Assembly: GCF_936943645.1 (NCBI RefSeq)
Contig: NZ_CAKZJO010000081.1
Location: forward strand, 1-64,000
DNA: 64,000 nt
Direction: 5' to 3'
From: an uncultured Bradyrhizobium sp.
GTDB taxonomy: Bacteria; Pseudomonadota; Alphaproteobacteria; Rhizobiales; Xanthobacteraceae
Shown: positions 8,819 to 17,420 of the stretch, piece after piece
Position numbering within the stretch: position 1 is the first letter of the stretch
How the letters are laid out: every line of letters begins with the position of its first letter
The notes under the pieces: model-generated
Database searches by the model: none
Told to the model about the DNA's origin: nothing
What the model saw: the letters and a program-made list of their open reading frames with translations, nothing else
Translations under genes and position numbers: made by a program

Positions 8819-9855
8819 GCGGAATCCCCGGTCTTCTTTTTCTTCTTGTCCTTGAACAGATCCTCGCGCGCCTTGGCGGCGTCCTCGGACAGCTGCACCA
8901 CCAGCCGATCGGGCAGGCGCATGTCGACGGCGACGATGTCGCGGGAGAACAGCCGGTCCTCCTTGTCGAGCTTGGACAGCATCGCAAGCGCGTTGCCGAC
9001 GTCCTGCTCGGGCAGACGGATGTCGAGGCCGTCCTTCAGCCTCAGATTCCAGCGCCGTTCGCCGACGTAGATCGCCGCCTTCGTCACCGCATTGACCTGC
9101 GGATAGCGGGCCAGCAGCGCCAGGAAATCGCGGGCCTGGGTTTCGGCGCCCTTGCCGACCACGAGCGGCAACGTCAGGAAGCGGCGCGAGACATAGGGCT
9201 CGAGCACGGCGCCGTCGTCAGCGATGACGGACAGCCTTCCGGCCTCCTGCCACAGCGCGAACGCCTTGCGCTCGGTGAGCTCGATCATGAGGCGGCCCGG
9301 ATAGAGCTTCAGCACGGTCGCGTCAGCAATCCAGGGATTGGCCTTGAGCTTGTCGCGCACCGCGTCGGCGTCGAGGAACAGCAGCGAGGAGCGGCCGCTG
9401 ACGCCGCCGATAGCCAGGATCTCGTCCTGGGTGAGCTGCTTGCGGCCGTTGATCACGACCGAGGTGATGCGGAACCCGGCGGAATTGGCCAGCGCGTTGC
9501 GGGCGTCGCTCACCGCCGTGATGAAATCCTGGAGATGGCCGCCCCTGACGATGCCGAAGCCGCAGCTGCCGATCAGCAGCAGCACGGTCATGCTGATCCC
9601 GACCCGGCGCGGCAGATAGCGCTCGACGAGCGCGACGACGCGCGGCGGCGGCTCGCGCTCGACGACGGCCTTGGCCCGGGCCTTGGTCTTGATCTTGTCC
9701 TTGGCGGCGGCGCGCGCTTCGGCGTGCCTGCGGTCGAACTTCTCTTGCATCCACTCGCGCAGAAGCACGACCGCTCCGATCGCGGCCGCCTTCAGGTCAG
9801 CTTGGGGCCTCAGCGATCTGAAAAAGGACCGGGTGAGGCTTCCTGCTCCATCCAT
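8815..9855 (-). CDS. ftsQ: Cell division protein FtsQ
   Basis: Bitopic divisome protein of 346 residues. A basic cytoplasmic N-terminus of about 85 residues precedes one membrane segment (ISMTVLLLIGSCGFGIV). The periplasmic POTRA domain begins at FRITSVVINGRKQLTQDEIL, and the FtsQ C-terminal domain follows. It ends in a Lys-rich tail (KDKKKKKTGDSA). It overlaps ftsA by 4 bp. The 349-bp gap upstream (to ddl) is unusually long for this cluster and may hold an internal promoter. Confidence 0.95.
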   Translation of the reverse strand: MDGAGSLTRSFFRSLRPQADLKAAAIGAVVLLREWMQEKFDRRHAEARAAAKDKIKTKARAKAVVEREPPPRVVALVERYLPRRVGISMTVLLLIGSCGFGIVRGGHLQDFITAVSDARNALANSAGFRITSVVINGRKQLTQDEILAIGGVSGRSSLLFLDADAVRDKLKANPWIADATVLKLYPGRLMIELTERKAFALWQEAGRLSVIADDGAVLEPYVSRRFLTLPLVVGKGAETQARDFLALLARYPQVNAVTKAAIYVGERRWNLRLKDGLDIRLPEQDVGNALAMLSKLDKEDRLFSRDIVAVDMRLPDRLVVQLSEDAAKAREDLFKDKKKKKTGDSA

Positions 9856-10204
9856 TGCACGAGCTCGTCAACAGTTTCCCCGCGACATCGCGCGGATCCT
9901 GGCGAACATGACGTCTCGGACGTACCGGGTCGGGTGCTGGTCTTCAGCAGAAGAAGCCACTCCCCTTCAAAGCGTGCGCCGGGGGTGACATCACCCGCGA
10001 CAGCTCACGCGCCGGCAGCCAAAGCGCCATATGCGCCGCCAGCGTTAACCTTCGGACGTCCTGGTAAACAAAAGGTAAAGTTCGTTAACGTCCGGCGCAT
10101 TTTGCCCCGCTCTGTGAGGCATTTATGCCGCGATGTCCGGCATTTTACCGGTTTTGGACCCCAAACCGGGCCGTTTCGGTGTTCCCGCCGTTAACCAGTC
10201 CTAA
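9856..10204 (-). promoter_or_regulatory. 349-bp gap between ddl and ftsQ, possible internal promoter
   Basis: No gene is supported here. The stretch 10030-10200 is AT-richer than the flanking genes and carries three GTTAAC hexamers (near 10044, 10085 and 10191). The last one reads TTAACCAGTCCTAA, resembling but not matching the CtrA box TTAA-N7-TTAA. In several alphaproteobacteria ftsQA has its own promoter, so this is the natural site. Inference only. Confidence 0.4.
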
Positions 10205-11191
10205 CTATTTCCGGACGCCCCGTTCGGCGAGCTCCACCAGGCCGCGCAGGAAGTCGACGAACTCGATGCCCTCGGCTTTCAGCGCCTTGGGGTAGAGCGA
10301 GGACTTGGTCAACCCGGGCAGCGTGTTGGTTTCGAGATAGACGAGGCCCCGGTCCGAGACGATGAAGTCCGACCGGGAATAGCCCGTGCAGGACATCGCG
10401 CGGTGCGCCAGCATGGCCTGCTGCTTCAGCGCGGCGGTGATCTCGGGCGGAAAACGCCCGGGGCAGATCTCCTGGGTCGACTTCAGGAGGTATTTTGCGG
10501 CGTAGTCGAAATTGCCCTCTCCCGGAATGATCTCGATCGGCGGCAGAGCGATGATCGAGCCGTCGGTGCGCTCCAATACGCCGCAAGTCGCCTCGATGCC
10601 GGCGATATAGGGCTCAATCACGTAGTCCTCGTGCTTGGCTGCGTTGCGGACCGCAACCAGGTCCTGCTTGGCGTTGACGAAGATCAGGCCATAACTCGAT
10701 CCATCGCGCGCCGGCTTTGCGATCAGCCTGCCGTGTTCGGCGAAGGCCGCGTCGAGGTGGTCCAGCGCGATGTTTGCCGGCGGCGTCACGCCGCCGAGCG
10801 CGGCAAAATGCTTGGCCGCGATCTTGTCGAAGGCGAGATGCGAGGAAGCCGAGCCCGAACCGGTGAAGGGCACGCCGCGCGCCTCGCACATCACCTGCAA
10901 TTCGCCGTTCTCGGCACGCCCACCATGCAGGCCGAGCACGAGCACGCGACCTTCTGCCTTGGCCCGGTCGAGCGCCTGCTCCAGCGGAATGCCTGACGTT
11001 CCCGGCCTGAACTCGTCCTCGAACGGACGGGCATGTTCGAGCAGCTGCTTGGACTGCACCACATGCACCTTGTCCTCGACGTCCCACCACCAGAGATCAG
11101 CCTCGGGCAGTGCGTGATGCAGCGCCTGGGCCGAAGCGACCGAAACCAGACGCTCCCGGTTGGAGCCGCCGAAGAGGATGGTGATGCGCAT
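10205..11191 (-). CDS. ddl: D-alanine--D-alanine ligase
   Basis: ATP-grasp ligase making D-Ala-D-Ala for peptidoglycan. It has 328 residues, start MRITILFGGSNRERLVSVAS. Visible motifs are the HGGRAENGELQ loop, the ATP-grasp stretch LIAKPARDGSSYGL, and the metal-binding end LVYLETNTLPGLT. The usual ExG loop of many Ddl enzymes (HGxxGEDG) is changed to HGGRAENG, so this is a divergent Ddl. Position between murB and ftsQ supports the call. A family B repeat fills the gap to murB. Confidence 0.93.
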   Translation of the reverse strand: MRITILFGGSNRERLVSVASAQALHHALPEADLWWWDVEDKVHVVQSKQLLEHARPFEDEFRPGTSGIPLEQALDRAKAEGRVLVLGLHGGRAENGELQVMCEARGVPFTGSGSASSHLAFDKIAAKHFAALGGVTPPANIALDHLDAAFAEHGRLIAKPARDGSSYGLIFVNAKQDLVAVRNAAKHEDYVIEPYIAGIEATCGVLERTDGSIIALPPIEIIPGEGNFDYAAKYLLKSTQEICPGRFPPEITAALKQQAMLAHRAMSCTGYSRSDFIVSDRGLVYLETNTLPGLTKSSLYPKALKAEGIEFVDFLRGLVELAERGVRK

Positions 11192-11211
11192 GTCTTCAGT
11201 TACCTATCAGT

Positions 11212-11310
11212 TGTCATTCCGGGATGCGCCGTAAGGCGCAGGCCCGGAATCCATACTCCCGATCGTGGTTATGGATTCCGGGCTCTCGCTTCGCGAGCAC
11301 CGGAATGACG
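11212..11310. repeat. Palindromic intergenic repeat, family B copy 1
   Basis: Fills the murB-ddl gap. Outer arms TGTCATTCCGGGATGCGC and GAGCACCGGAATGACG are inverted. Inner arms CCCGGAATCCATA and TATGGATTCCGGG are a perfect inverted pair. A second copy is at 34169. Being inside the dcw operon, the hairpin would be transcribed between two essential genes. Confidence 0.85.
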
Positions 11311-11314
11311 GTGG

Positions 11315-12235
11315 TCATGAAACCCCGATCCGCTTGATTTCCCAGTGTAGCTCAATTCCGGAATTTGCCTTCACCCGTTCGCGCACGGTCTCGCCCAGCG
11401 CCTCGATGTCCTGCGCGGTGGCATCGCCGGTGTTGATCAGGAAATTGCAGTGCATCTCCGAGACCTGCGCGCCGCCGACGCGCAAGCCGCGGCAGCCGGC
11501 AGCGTCCACCAGCTTCCAGGCGGAATGGCCGGGCGGATTCTTGAAGGTCGAGCCGCCGGTCTTCTCGCGGATCGGCTGCGCGGTCTCGCGGTGGTTTTGC
11601 ACCTCCGCCATGCGCGCGCGGATCGTCTCGGCATCTTTGATCTCGCCGCGAAAGCGCGCGGAAGTGAAGATGATGGAGGGATCGACGCCGCTGTTGCGAT
11701 AGACGAATTTCATGTCGGCGTTGGAGAACACGTGCATGGCGCCGTCGCGCCCGACGCCCCTCGCCTCGACCAGCACGTCCTTGGTCTCGCCGCCATTGGC
11801 GCCCGCGTTCATGCGCAGCGCGCCGCCGATGGTGCCGGGAATGCCGAAGTAGAATTCGAGCCCGCCGATATTGGCGGAGGCCGCGACTTCCGCCACGCGC
11901 TTGTCGAGCGCCGCCGCGCCTGCGGTGACGACATCGCCGCTCGCACTCGCCTCACCAAAGGCACGCGGCGCAAGCCGGATCACGACGCCCGCAATGCCGC
12001 CGTCGCGGACGATGAGGTTGGAGCCGACGCCGACGACATGGACAGGGATTTCGGGCGCGAGACGCGCAAGGAAATAAGCGAGATCGTCCTCATCCGCCGG
12101 CGTGAACAGCACCTGCGCCGGACCACCGACGCGAAACCAGGTGAGCTCGGCCAGCGACTGGTTGGCCAGCAGCCGCCCGCGAAGTTCAGGCATCGCGGCC
12201 TTGAGAGAGGGGGTGATGTCGGGAAAGGTCACCAC
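11315..12235 (-). CDS. murB: UDP-N-acetylmuramate dehydrogenase MurB
   Basis: FAD enzyme reducing UDP-GlcNAc-enolpyruvate to UDP-MurNAc. It has 306 residues. The start is GTG (12235, or the adjacent GTG at 12232), set by an upstream GAGGTGAC Shine-Dalgarno. FAD-binding motifs are TWFRVGGPAQVLFTPADEDDL, VGVGSNLIVRDGGIAGVV and GIPGTIGGALRMNAGANGGE. The C-terminal part has GGSTFKNPPGHSAWKLVDAAG, carrying the catalytic Ser region. Type II-like length. Between murC and ddl in the dcw cluster. Confidence 0.96.
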   Translation of the reverse strand: MVTFPDITPSLKAAMPELRGRLLANQSLAELTWFRVGGPAQVLFTPADEDDLAYFLARLAPEIPVHVVGVGSNLIVRDGGIAGVVIRLAPRAFGEASASGDVVTAGAAALDKRVAEVAASANIGGLEFYFGIPGTIGGALRMNAGANGGETKDVLVEARGVGRDGAMHVFSNADMKFVYRNSGVDPSIIFTSARFRGEIKDAETIRARMAEVQNHRETAQPIREKTGGSTFKNPPGHSAWKLVDAAGCRGLRVGGAQVSEMHCNFLINTGDATAQDIEALGETVRERVKANSGIELHWEIKRIGVS

Positions 12236-12270
12236 GTCACCTCATGTGAGGGACGAAAGCTTTCTCCGTT

Positions 12271-12375
12271 CCCTCCCCCCTTGTGGGGAAGGGGCAGGGA
12301 GGGGGGTAGCCCCAAGCAAGATCGGAGTTTGTGGCTACCCCTCTCCCCCGCCCTCACCCACAAGGGGGGAGGGAG
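12271..12375. repeat. Palindromic intergenic repeat, family C
   Basis: Lies in the murC-murB gap. A perfect 15-bp inverted pair, CTCCCCCCTTGTGGG (12273-12287) and CCCACAAGGGGGGAG (12357-12371), encloses a second inverted pair GGGTAGCC / GGCTACCC. Only one copy is in the window; the form resembles dispersed repeats of Bradyrhizobium genomes. Confidence 0.8.
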
Positions 12376-12416
12376 CGCAGTTTGCCGTGCGGGCTGCAGG
12401 CCGTTCATCGGCATGC

Positions 12417-13820
12417 TCACTCCAGCGCCTTCAACTGGTCCGGCAGCGCGTACGCCCATTGCGTGATATTGCCCGCGCCGAGGCACACCACGAGATCGCC
12501 GCTCCTGGCGATGCCGTGGACGATCTTGGCCAGCTCGCCGGCATTGGGCAGCGGCACCACCTCGCGATGCCCGTGGGCGCGCAGGCCTTCGACGAAATGA
12601 TCGCGGTCGATGCCCTCGATCGGCGCTTCGCCGGCGGCATAGACGTCGGCAACGACGACCGCGTCGGCGTCGTTGAAGCAGGTGCAGAATTCCTCGAACA
12701 GCGATTGCAGGCGGGTATAGCGATGCGGCTGCACCACGGCGATCACCTTGCCGGTGTAGGAATCGCGCGCCGCCTTGAGCACGGCCGCGATCTCCACGGG
12801 GTGATGGCCGTAATCGTCGATGACGGTAACGCCGTTCCATTCGCCGGTCTTGGTGAAGCGGCGCTTGACGCCGCCGAAGCCGGCCATCGCCTTGCGGATC
12901 GCTTCGTCCGACACGCCGAGCGTATGCGCGACTGCAATCGCCGCCGTCGCGTTCGAGGCGTTGTGCCGGCCCGGCATCGGCAACGCGAGATCGGCGATCT
13001 CATGCGTGGTCCCGGCCTTTCGATCGCGGATCACGACCTTGAACTTCGAGCCGCCGCCGCCCGCGGTGAGATCGACCAGCCGCGCATCGGCCTGCGGATT
13101 CTCGCCATAGGTGATGATGCGGCGATCCTCGATCTTTCCGACGAGGCTCTGCACCACGGGATGATCGATGCACATCACGGCAAAGCCGTAGAACGGCAGG
13201 TTCTCGACGAAATGGCGGAACGCGTCCTGCACGGCCTCGAAGGTCTTGAAATGGTCGAGATGCTCGGGGTCGACATTGGTGACGATCGCGACATCGGTCG
13301 GCAGCTTCAGGAATGTGCCGTCGCTCTCGTCGGCCTCCACCACCATCCAGTCACCGGCACCAAGCCGCGCGTTGGAGCCGTAGGCGTTGATGATGCCGCC
13401 ATTGATGACGGTCGGATCGAGGCCGCCGGCATCGAGCAGCGTTGCGACCATCGTGGTCGTCGTGGTCTTGCCGTGCGTGCCGGCAATGGCGACGCAGCTC
13501 TTCAGCCGCATCAGCTCGGCCAGCATCTCGGCACGGCGCACCACGGGAATGCGGCGCTCGCGCGCCGCCACCAGTTCCGGATTGTCACGCTTGATCGCGG
13601 TGGAGACCACGACGACCTCGGCGCCGTCGACATTCTCGGCCTTGTGGCCGACCGACACCTTCGCGCCCTTCTTGCGCAGACGGTCGAGATTGTAATTGTC
13701 GGAGGCGTCCGAGCCCTGCACGGCATAGCCGAGATTGACCAGCACCTCGGCGATGCCGCTCATGCCGATCCCGCCGATCCCGACGAAGTGGATGGGTCCG
13801 ATCTCACGCGGCAGTCTCAT
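12417..13820 (-). CDS. murC: UDP-N-acetylmuramate--L-alanine ligase MurC
   Basis: Adds L-Ala to UDP-MurNAc. It has 467 residues from ATG 13820 (MRLPREIGPIHFVGIGGIGM); an upstream in-frame extension lacks family similarity. The N-terminal Rossmann motif is GIGGIGMSGIAEVL, and the Mur ATP loop GTHGKTT is at 114-120. The central domain has VVEADESDGTFLKL, and the C-terminal domain has DDYGHHPVEIAAVL. Part of the minus-strand dcw run after murG. Confidence 0.97.
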   Translation of the reverse strand: MRLPREIGPIHFVGIGGIGMSGIAEVLVNLGYAVQGSDASDNYNLDRLRKKGAKVSVGHKAENVDGAEVVVVSTAIKRDNPELVAARERRIPVVRRAEMLAELMRLKSCVAIAGTHGKTTTTTMVATLLDAGGLDPTVINGGIINAYGSNARLGAGDWMVVEADESDGTFLKLPTDVAIVTNVDPEHLDHFKTFEAVQDAFRHFVENLPFYGFAVMCIDHPVVQSLVGKIEDRRIITYGENPQADARLVDLTAGGGGSKFKVVIRDRKAGTTHEIADLALPMPGRHNASNATAAIAVAHTLGVSDEAIRKAMAGFGGVKRRFTKTGEWNGVTVIDDYGHHPVEIAAVLKAARDSYTGKVIAVVQPHRYTRLQSLFEEFCTCFNDADAVVVADVYAAGEAPIEGIDRDHFVEGLRAHGHREVVPLPNAGELAKIVHGIARSGDLVVCLGAGNITQWAYALPDQLKALE

Positions 13821-13944
13821 GCTCTGTTCCCTGACCTCGCCGCCTTGCAGAGGCGGCATCTGGCGAAGGTCGCAGCCAAATCAGCCACGTGCCCTTCCCA
13901 CTGGATGCCCCGCTTTGAGAGGCCAAGACAAGGGCTTTTTCGCG

Positions 13945-15048
13945 TCAGATTCCCGCGACCTTGACCACGAGATCGGCGAGCCGCTCGGCCGCATCGAGCC
14001 GGCCGGCACTGCGGGCGGCCGCGGCCATGGCGGCAAGGCGCGCAGGCTCGGCGGCGAACGCGGAGATCTCGGCGGCGAGACGATTGGGTGTGAACTCGGT
14101 CTGCGGGATGCGGATCGCGCCGTCGACCTTGACCAGCACGCCGGCATTGGCGAACTGATCCTGATCGATCGAACCGGGCAGCGGCACCAGGATCGAGGGC
14201 CGGCCGATCGCGGCGAGCTCGGCCACCGTGCCGGCGCCGGAGCGCGATACCACGAGATGATTGGCAGCGAGCCGCGCCGGCAGATCGGTGAAGAACGGCG
14301 CAAGCTCCACCTTGATCTTGAGCCTGTCGTAGACCGCCCGCACCCGCGCCATGTCCTCGTCGCGCACCTGCTGGGTCAGGATCAGCCGGCCCCACAGCGC
14401 GGGCTCGAGCCGCTCGATGGTATCCGGCACGATGTCGGCCATGATGCGCGCGCCCTGGCTGCCGCCGACGACGAGCAGACGCAGCGGTCCGTTCACCTCG
14501 GGTGCGGCATAGGGTACAGCGGCAGCAGAGAGAACCGCGGGCCGCATCGGCGTGCCGACCGTGGTGGTCTTAGCCGAGAGCGCCGGATCGCGGTCGAGCA
14601 CGCCGGGCAAGGACGTCGCGATGGCGCGCACGCGGCTCGACAGGAACCGGTTGGCGCGGCCGAGCACGGCGTTGGCATCGTGGATGATGCCGGGCACACC
14701 GGCGAACTTCGCCGCGACCAGCGGCGGTAGCGTCGGATAGCCGCCGAAGCCGACGACGGCGACGGGCTTCAGGCGCTTGATCAGCGCGTAGGCGGACAGC
14801 GTGCCGGCGGCGAGCGTGAGCCCGGCATAGGCGAGCTGGAACGGATTGCGGCCGCGCGCGGTCTCGCTCGAGACAACGTCGATCATGTCCTTGCTGAACA
14901 GCCCGCTGTAGCGCAACGCGCGCTCATCCGTGACGAGGCGAACCCGAAAGCCGCGGCGGATCAATTCGACGCCAAGCGCCTCGGCCGGAAACAGATGGCC
15001 GCCGGTGCCGCCCGCGGCGAGAAGAATCAGGGGGGAGGAAGTGTCCAT
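13945..15048 (-). CDS. murG: UDP-GlcNAc:undecaprenyl-PP-MurNAc-pentapeptide transferase MurG
   Basis: GT28 glycosyltransferase forming lipid II on the inner membrane face. It has 367 residues from ATG 15048 (MDTSSPLILLAAGGTGGHLF). The donor/acceptor motifs are AAGGTGGHLFPAEALG, VGFGGYPTLPPLVAA and VVGGSQGARIMADIVP. The nucleotide-sugar site is VVSRSGAGTVAELAAIGRPS. The longer reading frame upstream runs into the family A repeat and is not likely translated. Located between ftsW and murC. Confidence 0.96.
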   Translation of the reverse strand: MDTSSPLILLAAGGTGGHLFPAEALGVELIRRGFRVRLVTDERALRYSGLFSKDMIDVVSSETARGRNPFQLAYAGLTLAAGTLSAYALIKRLKPVAVVGFGGYPTLPPLVAAKFAGVPGIIHDANAVLGRANRFLSSRVRAIATSLPGVLDRDPALSAKTTTVGTPMRPAVLSAAAVPYAAPEVNGPLRLLVVGGSQGARIMADIVPDTIERLEPALWGRLILTQQVRDEDMARVRAVYDRLKIKVELAPFFTDLPARLAANHLVVSRSGAGTVAELAAIGRPSILVPLPGSIDQDQFANAGVLVKVDGAIRIPQTEFTPNRLAAEISAFAAEPARLAAMAAAARSAGRLDAAERLADLVVKVAGI

Positions 15049-15101
15049 GGATGGGCCTTTTACAAGGTCTTTCCCGTCATTGCGAGCCAAGCACGATGGC
15101 A

Positions 15102-15236
15102 CTCGTGCCCCGGGCGCAGCGCAGGTGCGCCGCCCTTCGCGGTGTAGTGCGCTGCTGAACCGGGGCCCATTCCTTCTGCGGATGTTTGCGGCATTCTGGG
15201 TCCCGGATCTGCGCTTCGCTTGTCCGGGACACGAGA
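15102..15236. repeat. Palindromic intergenic repeat, family A copy 2, inside the dcw operon
   Basis: Fills most of the ftsW-murG gap. It starts ACTCGTGCCCCGGGCGCAGC and ends CGCTTGTCCGGGACACGAG, in inverted orientation, with the shared inner elements CCGGGGCCCATT and TCTGGGTCCCGGATC. It ends 3 bp before the ftsW stop codon. Confidence 0.85.
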
Positions 15237-15238
15237 CG

Positions 15239-16390
15239 TCACGCGTAACTGCGCATCGCCTCGGCGTGGCCGCTGGCCTCGACCTCGGTGCGCGGGCGCA
15301 GCCGTGTCAGCGCCAGCATCATGCCGACACCATAGGCAAGCGACACGATCGAGGAGCCGCCGTAGGAGATGAAGGGCAGCGTCATGCCCTTGGCGGGGAT
15401 CAGTTGCAGGTTCACGGACATGTTGATCGCCGCCTGCACGCCGAACAGAATCGCAAGCCCCGATGCGGCAAAGCGCGAGAACATGTCTTCATTGGCATAG
15501 GCGCGCGACAGCGTCCGGATCACGACGAAGGCGAACAGCGCCAGCATGGCCAGGCACAGGATGATGCCGAACTCTTCGGCGGCCACCGCGAACACGAAGT
15601 CGGTATGGCTGTCCGGCAGGCTGCGTTTTGCAATGCCCTCGCCCGGCCCGAGCCCAAACCAGCCGCCGTTGTAGAAGGCCTCCATGGCGGTATCGACCTG
15701 GAAGGTGTCGCCGGAGGCCGGGTTCATGAAGCGCTTGATGCGCCCCGCCACGTGCGGGACGAACAGATAGGCGCTGAACAGGCCGGCGGCGCCGAGACCT
15801 GCGAGACCGAACACCCAGATCATGCGCATACCCGCGATGAAGAACAGCGAGCCCCACACCATCAGGATCAGCATGGTCTGGCCGAAGTCCGGCTCCATCA
15901 CCAGCAGCGAGACCAGCATCAAGAGCAGCACCAAAGCCATCGTGGTCGCCGGCATCTCCGGCCGCTTGGTCGATTCCGCAAACAGCCAGGCGGCGATCAC
16001 GACGAAGGACGGTTTTGCGATTTCGGAGGCCTGGATGTTGACGCCGAGCAGCGTGATCCAGCGCCGCGAGCCCTTCACCTCGGGGCCGATCGCGAGCGTC
16101 AGCACGATCAGGATGATGCTGGCCGCGAAGATGATCAGCGCCGAGCGGCGGATCGACCGCGGCGACAGGAAGGAGACCCCGAGCAGCACCAGGCAGGACG
16201 GGAGAAGGAACATCACGTGGCGGCTGAAGAAGTGGAACGGATCGAGCCCGATGCGGGTCGCAACCGGCGGGCTCGCCGCCAGCGACAGGATCACGCCGGT
16301 CAGCATCAGGGCCAGGATGGCGCCCATCAGCGGCTTGTCGACGGTCCACCACCACTCGGAAAAGGGGGTGCGTTCTTCACGGGAGAGCAT
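15239..16390 (-). CDS. ftsW: Lipid II polymerase / cell division protein FtsW
   Basis: SEDS-family glycosyltransferase of the divisome, 383 residues. It has about ten hydrophobic segments, from MGAILALMLTGVILSLAASP to the last, SIVSLAYGVGMMLALTRL. The SEDS signatures EPDFGQTMLILMVWG, HTDFVFAVAAEEFG and GMTLPFISYGGSSIVSLAYG are present. Start ATG 16390 (MLSREERTPFSEWWWTVDKP). Normally it follows murD directly; here a 5.3-kb low-GC island separates them, so its translation and transcription context has changed. Confidence 0.97.
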   Translation of the reverse strand: MLSREERTPFSEWWWTVDKPLMGAILALMLTGVILSLAASPPVATRIGLDPFHFFSRHVMFLLPSCLVLLGVSFLSPRSIRRSALIIFAASIILIVLTLAIGPEVKGSRRWITLLGVNIQASEIAKPSFVVIAAWLFAESTKRPEMPATTMALVLLLMLVSLLVMEPDFGQTMLILMVWGSLFFIAGMRMIWVFGLAGLGAAGLFSAYLFVPHVAGRIKRFMNPASGDTFQVDTAMEAFYNGGWFGLGPGEGIAKRSLPDSHTDFVFAVAAEEFGIILCLAMLALFAFVVIRTLSRAYANEDMFSRFAASGLAILFGVQAAINMSVNLQLIPAKGMTLPFISYGGSSIVSLAYGVGMMLALTRLRPRTEVEASGHAEAMRSYA

Positions 16391-16499
16391 GGGCGGCCGC
16401 TTTCGGACAGAGGTCCGTCCATTGGTCGCCGAGGTTGGTTACCGGAGGGTTAAGGAAACTAAGAAGACCGTCAAATCAATGGGGATCGTCAAGGCGACG

Positions 16500-17420
16500 T
16501 CAAACAGAAGCAGGCTTGATAAATAAAGGTGGGCTTGCCTGATAGCCAGCGGGCAAACCTTTGAACATCGGCTCCTTACCAGCGGGAAAATCCGTCAACG
16601 CACCCTTGCCTTGCTGATGCTCCCACAAATTTCTTACGGGCAGCTCTATGACCTGCGAGGTAACCAGCCCCGCGCCGCAATGCTGATATATTGTTCGCTG
16701 TTGAGGCCGATAATACGGCGATACAGCTAAAGATCCCCCGAAGTAGCCTGTGTTGCAGACGACAACGTTGCAAAAGATCATCCGCGACAAAGCCTCGGCC
16801 GCATGCTCGAAAGAATTCGTATCTCTGTTGTACGCGAGAATAAACAGATGCTGTATCTGCTCTCGATACGCAGCCACCCGTTCAAGGTCGAGAAAGTCGT
16901 AGCAAATCGCCACCCCAAATCGCCCCACCTCGCCACCATCAAAAATCCAGACTGATCGATCTCCCTGAAAGTCAAATCCTTGCCCGGCGAGATATTTTCC
17001 TTCTTGGTTCGAGCAAAATGTCTTGCCTATGTATCGAGCCGTCGTCGTCGCAGATATCTTCTTATCTTTCCATCTATCGGGAACAATGATGATGGCCTCG
17101 TTTGCCGCCGTCGAAATATGTCCTTGGGATGACTGACGATAATCCAAGCCCGCAATGATGATGCTCGACATTGACTTTGCCATTCTACGAAGAGTCGGGA
17201 CGAAACCTCGGGGAACAGCGAGCTCTGGTAGTAATATAATGTCCGGAACTGGCTGGGTTTGCTTGAAACCCGCAATAAATCTCTTGATTTCAGCTATCGC
17301 TTGATCCTCTTCAGCTTGCGTCATCTTTGGCCCAGAGATCCAAGCCGCATTCGAATCGAGTGAAGTCTGAATTAGTCCTATGCGAAGCCATTCTGCCATA
17401 ACGGTCGCGTCGACGCTCAT
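16500..17420 (-). CDS. Nitrilase-superfamily (carbon-nitrogen hydrolase) protein of the RT island
   Basis: 306 residues with the nitrilase fold. The catalytic Glu-Lys-Cys triad appears intact: Glu66 in ILLPELAVPRG, Lys133 in YIGKTF (Lys142 is a less likely alternative), and Cys173 in GVAICYDFLDLERV. Later motifs HLFILAYNRDTNSF and CNVVVCNTGYFGGS fit the family. Its ATG overlaps the stop of the reverse transcriptase gene by 4 bp (17417-17420), so the two are translationally coupled. A downstream ATG (17399) is an alternative start. In published UG/Abi reverse transcriptases of the DRT1 type a nitrilase-like domain is fused to the RT; here it is a separate protein. Substrate unknown; a role as effector or activator of the RT is inference. 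GC is lower than in the flanking ftsW. Confidence 0.85.
   Translation of the reverse strand: MSVDATVMAEWLRIGLIQTSLDSNAAWISGPKMTQAEEDQAIAEIKRFIAGFKQTQPVPDIILLPELAVPRGFVPTLRRMAKSMSSIIIAGLDYRQSSQGHISTAANEAIIIVPDRWKDKKISATTTARYIGKTFCSNQEGKYLAGQGFDFQGDRSVWIFDGGEVGRFGVAICYDFLDLERVAAYREQIQHLFILAYNRDTNSFEHAAEALSRMIFCNVVVCNTGYFGGSLAVSPYYRPQQRTIYQHCGAGLVTSQVIELPVRNLWEHQQGKGALTDFPAGKEPMFKGLPAGYQASPPLFIKPASV

Noticed and set aside
10192..10204. CtrA box after ddl (TTAACCAGTCCTAA)
   Set aside because: Spacing is N6 to CTAA rather than N7 to TTAA; too weak to call as a site.
12102..13964. 620-codon plus-strand frame opposite murC
   Set aside because: Runs through murB, the family C repeat and murC in antisense; no family similarity.
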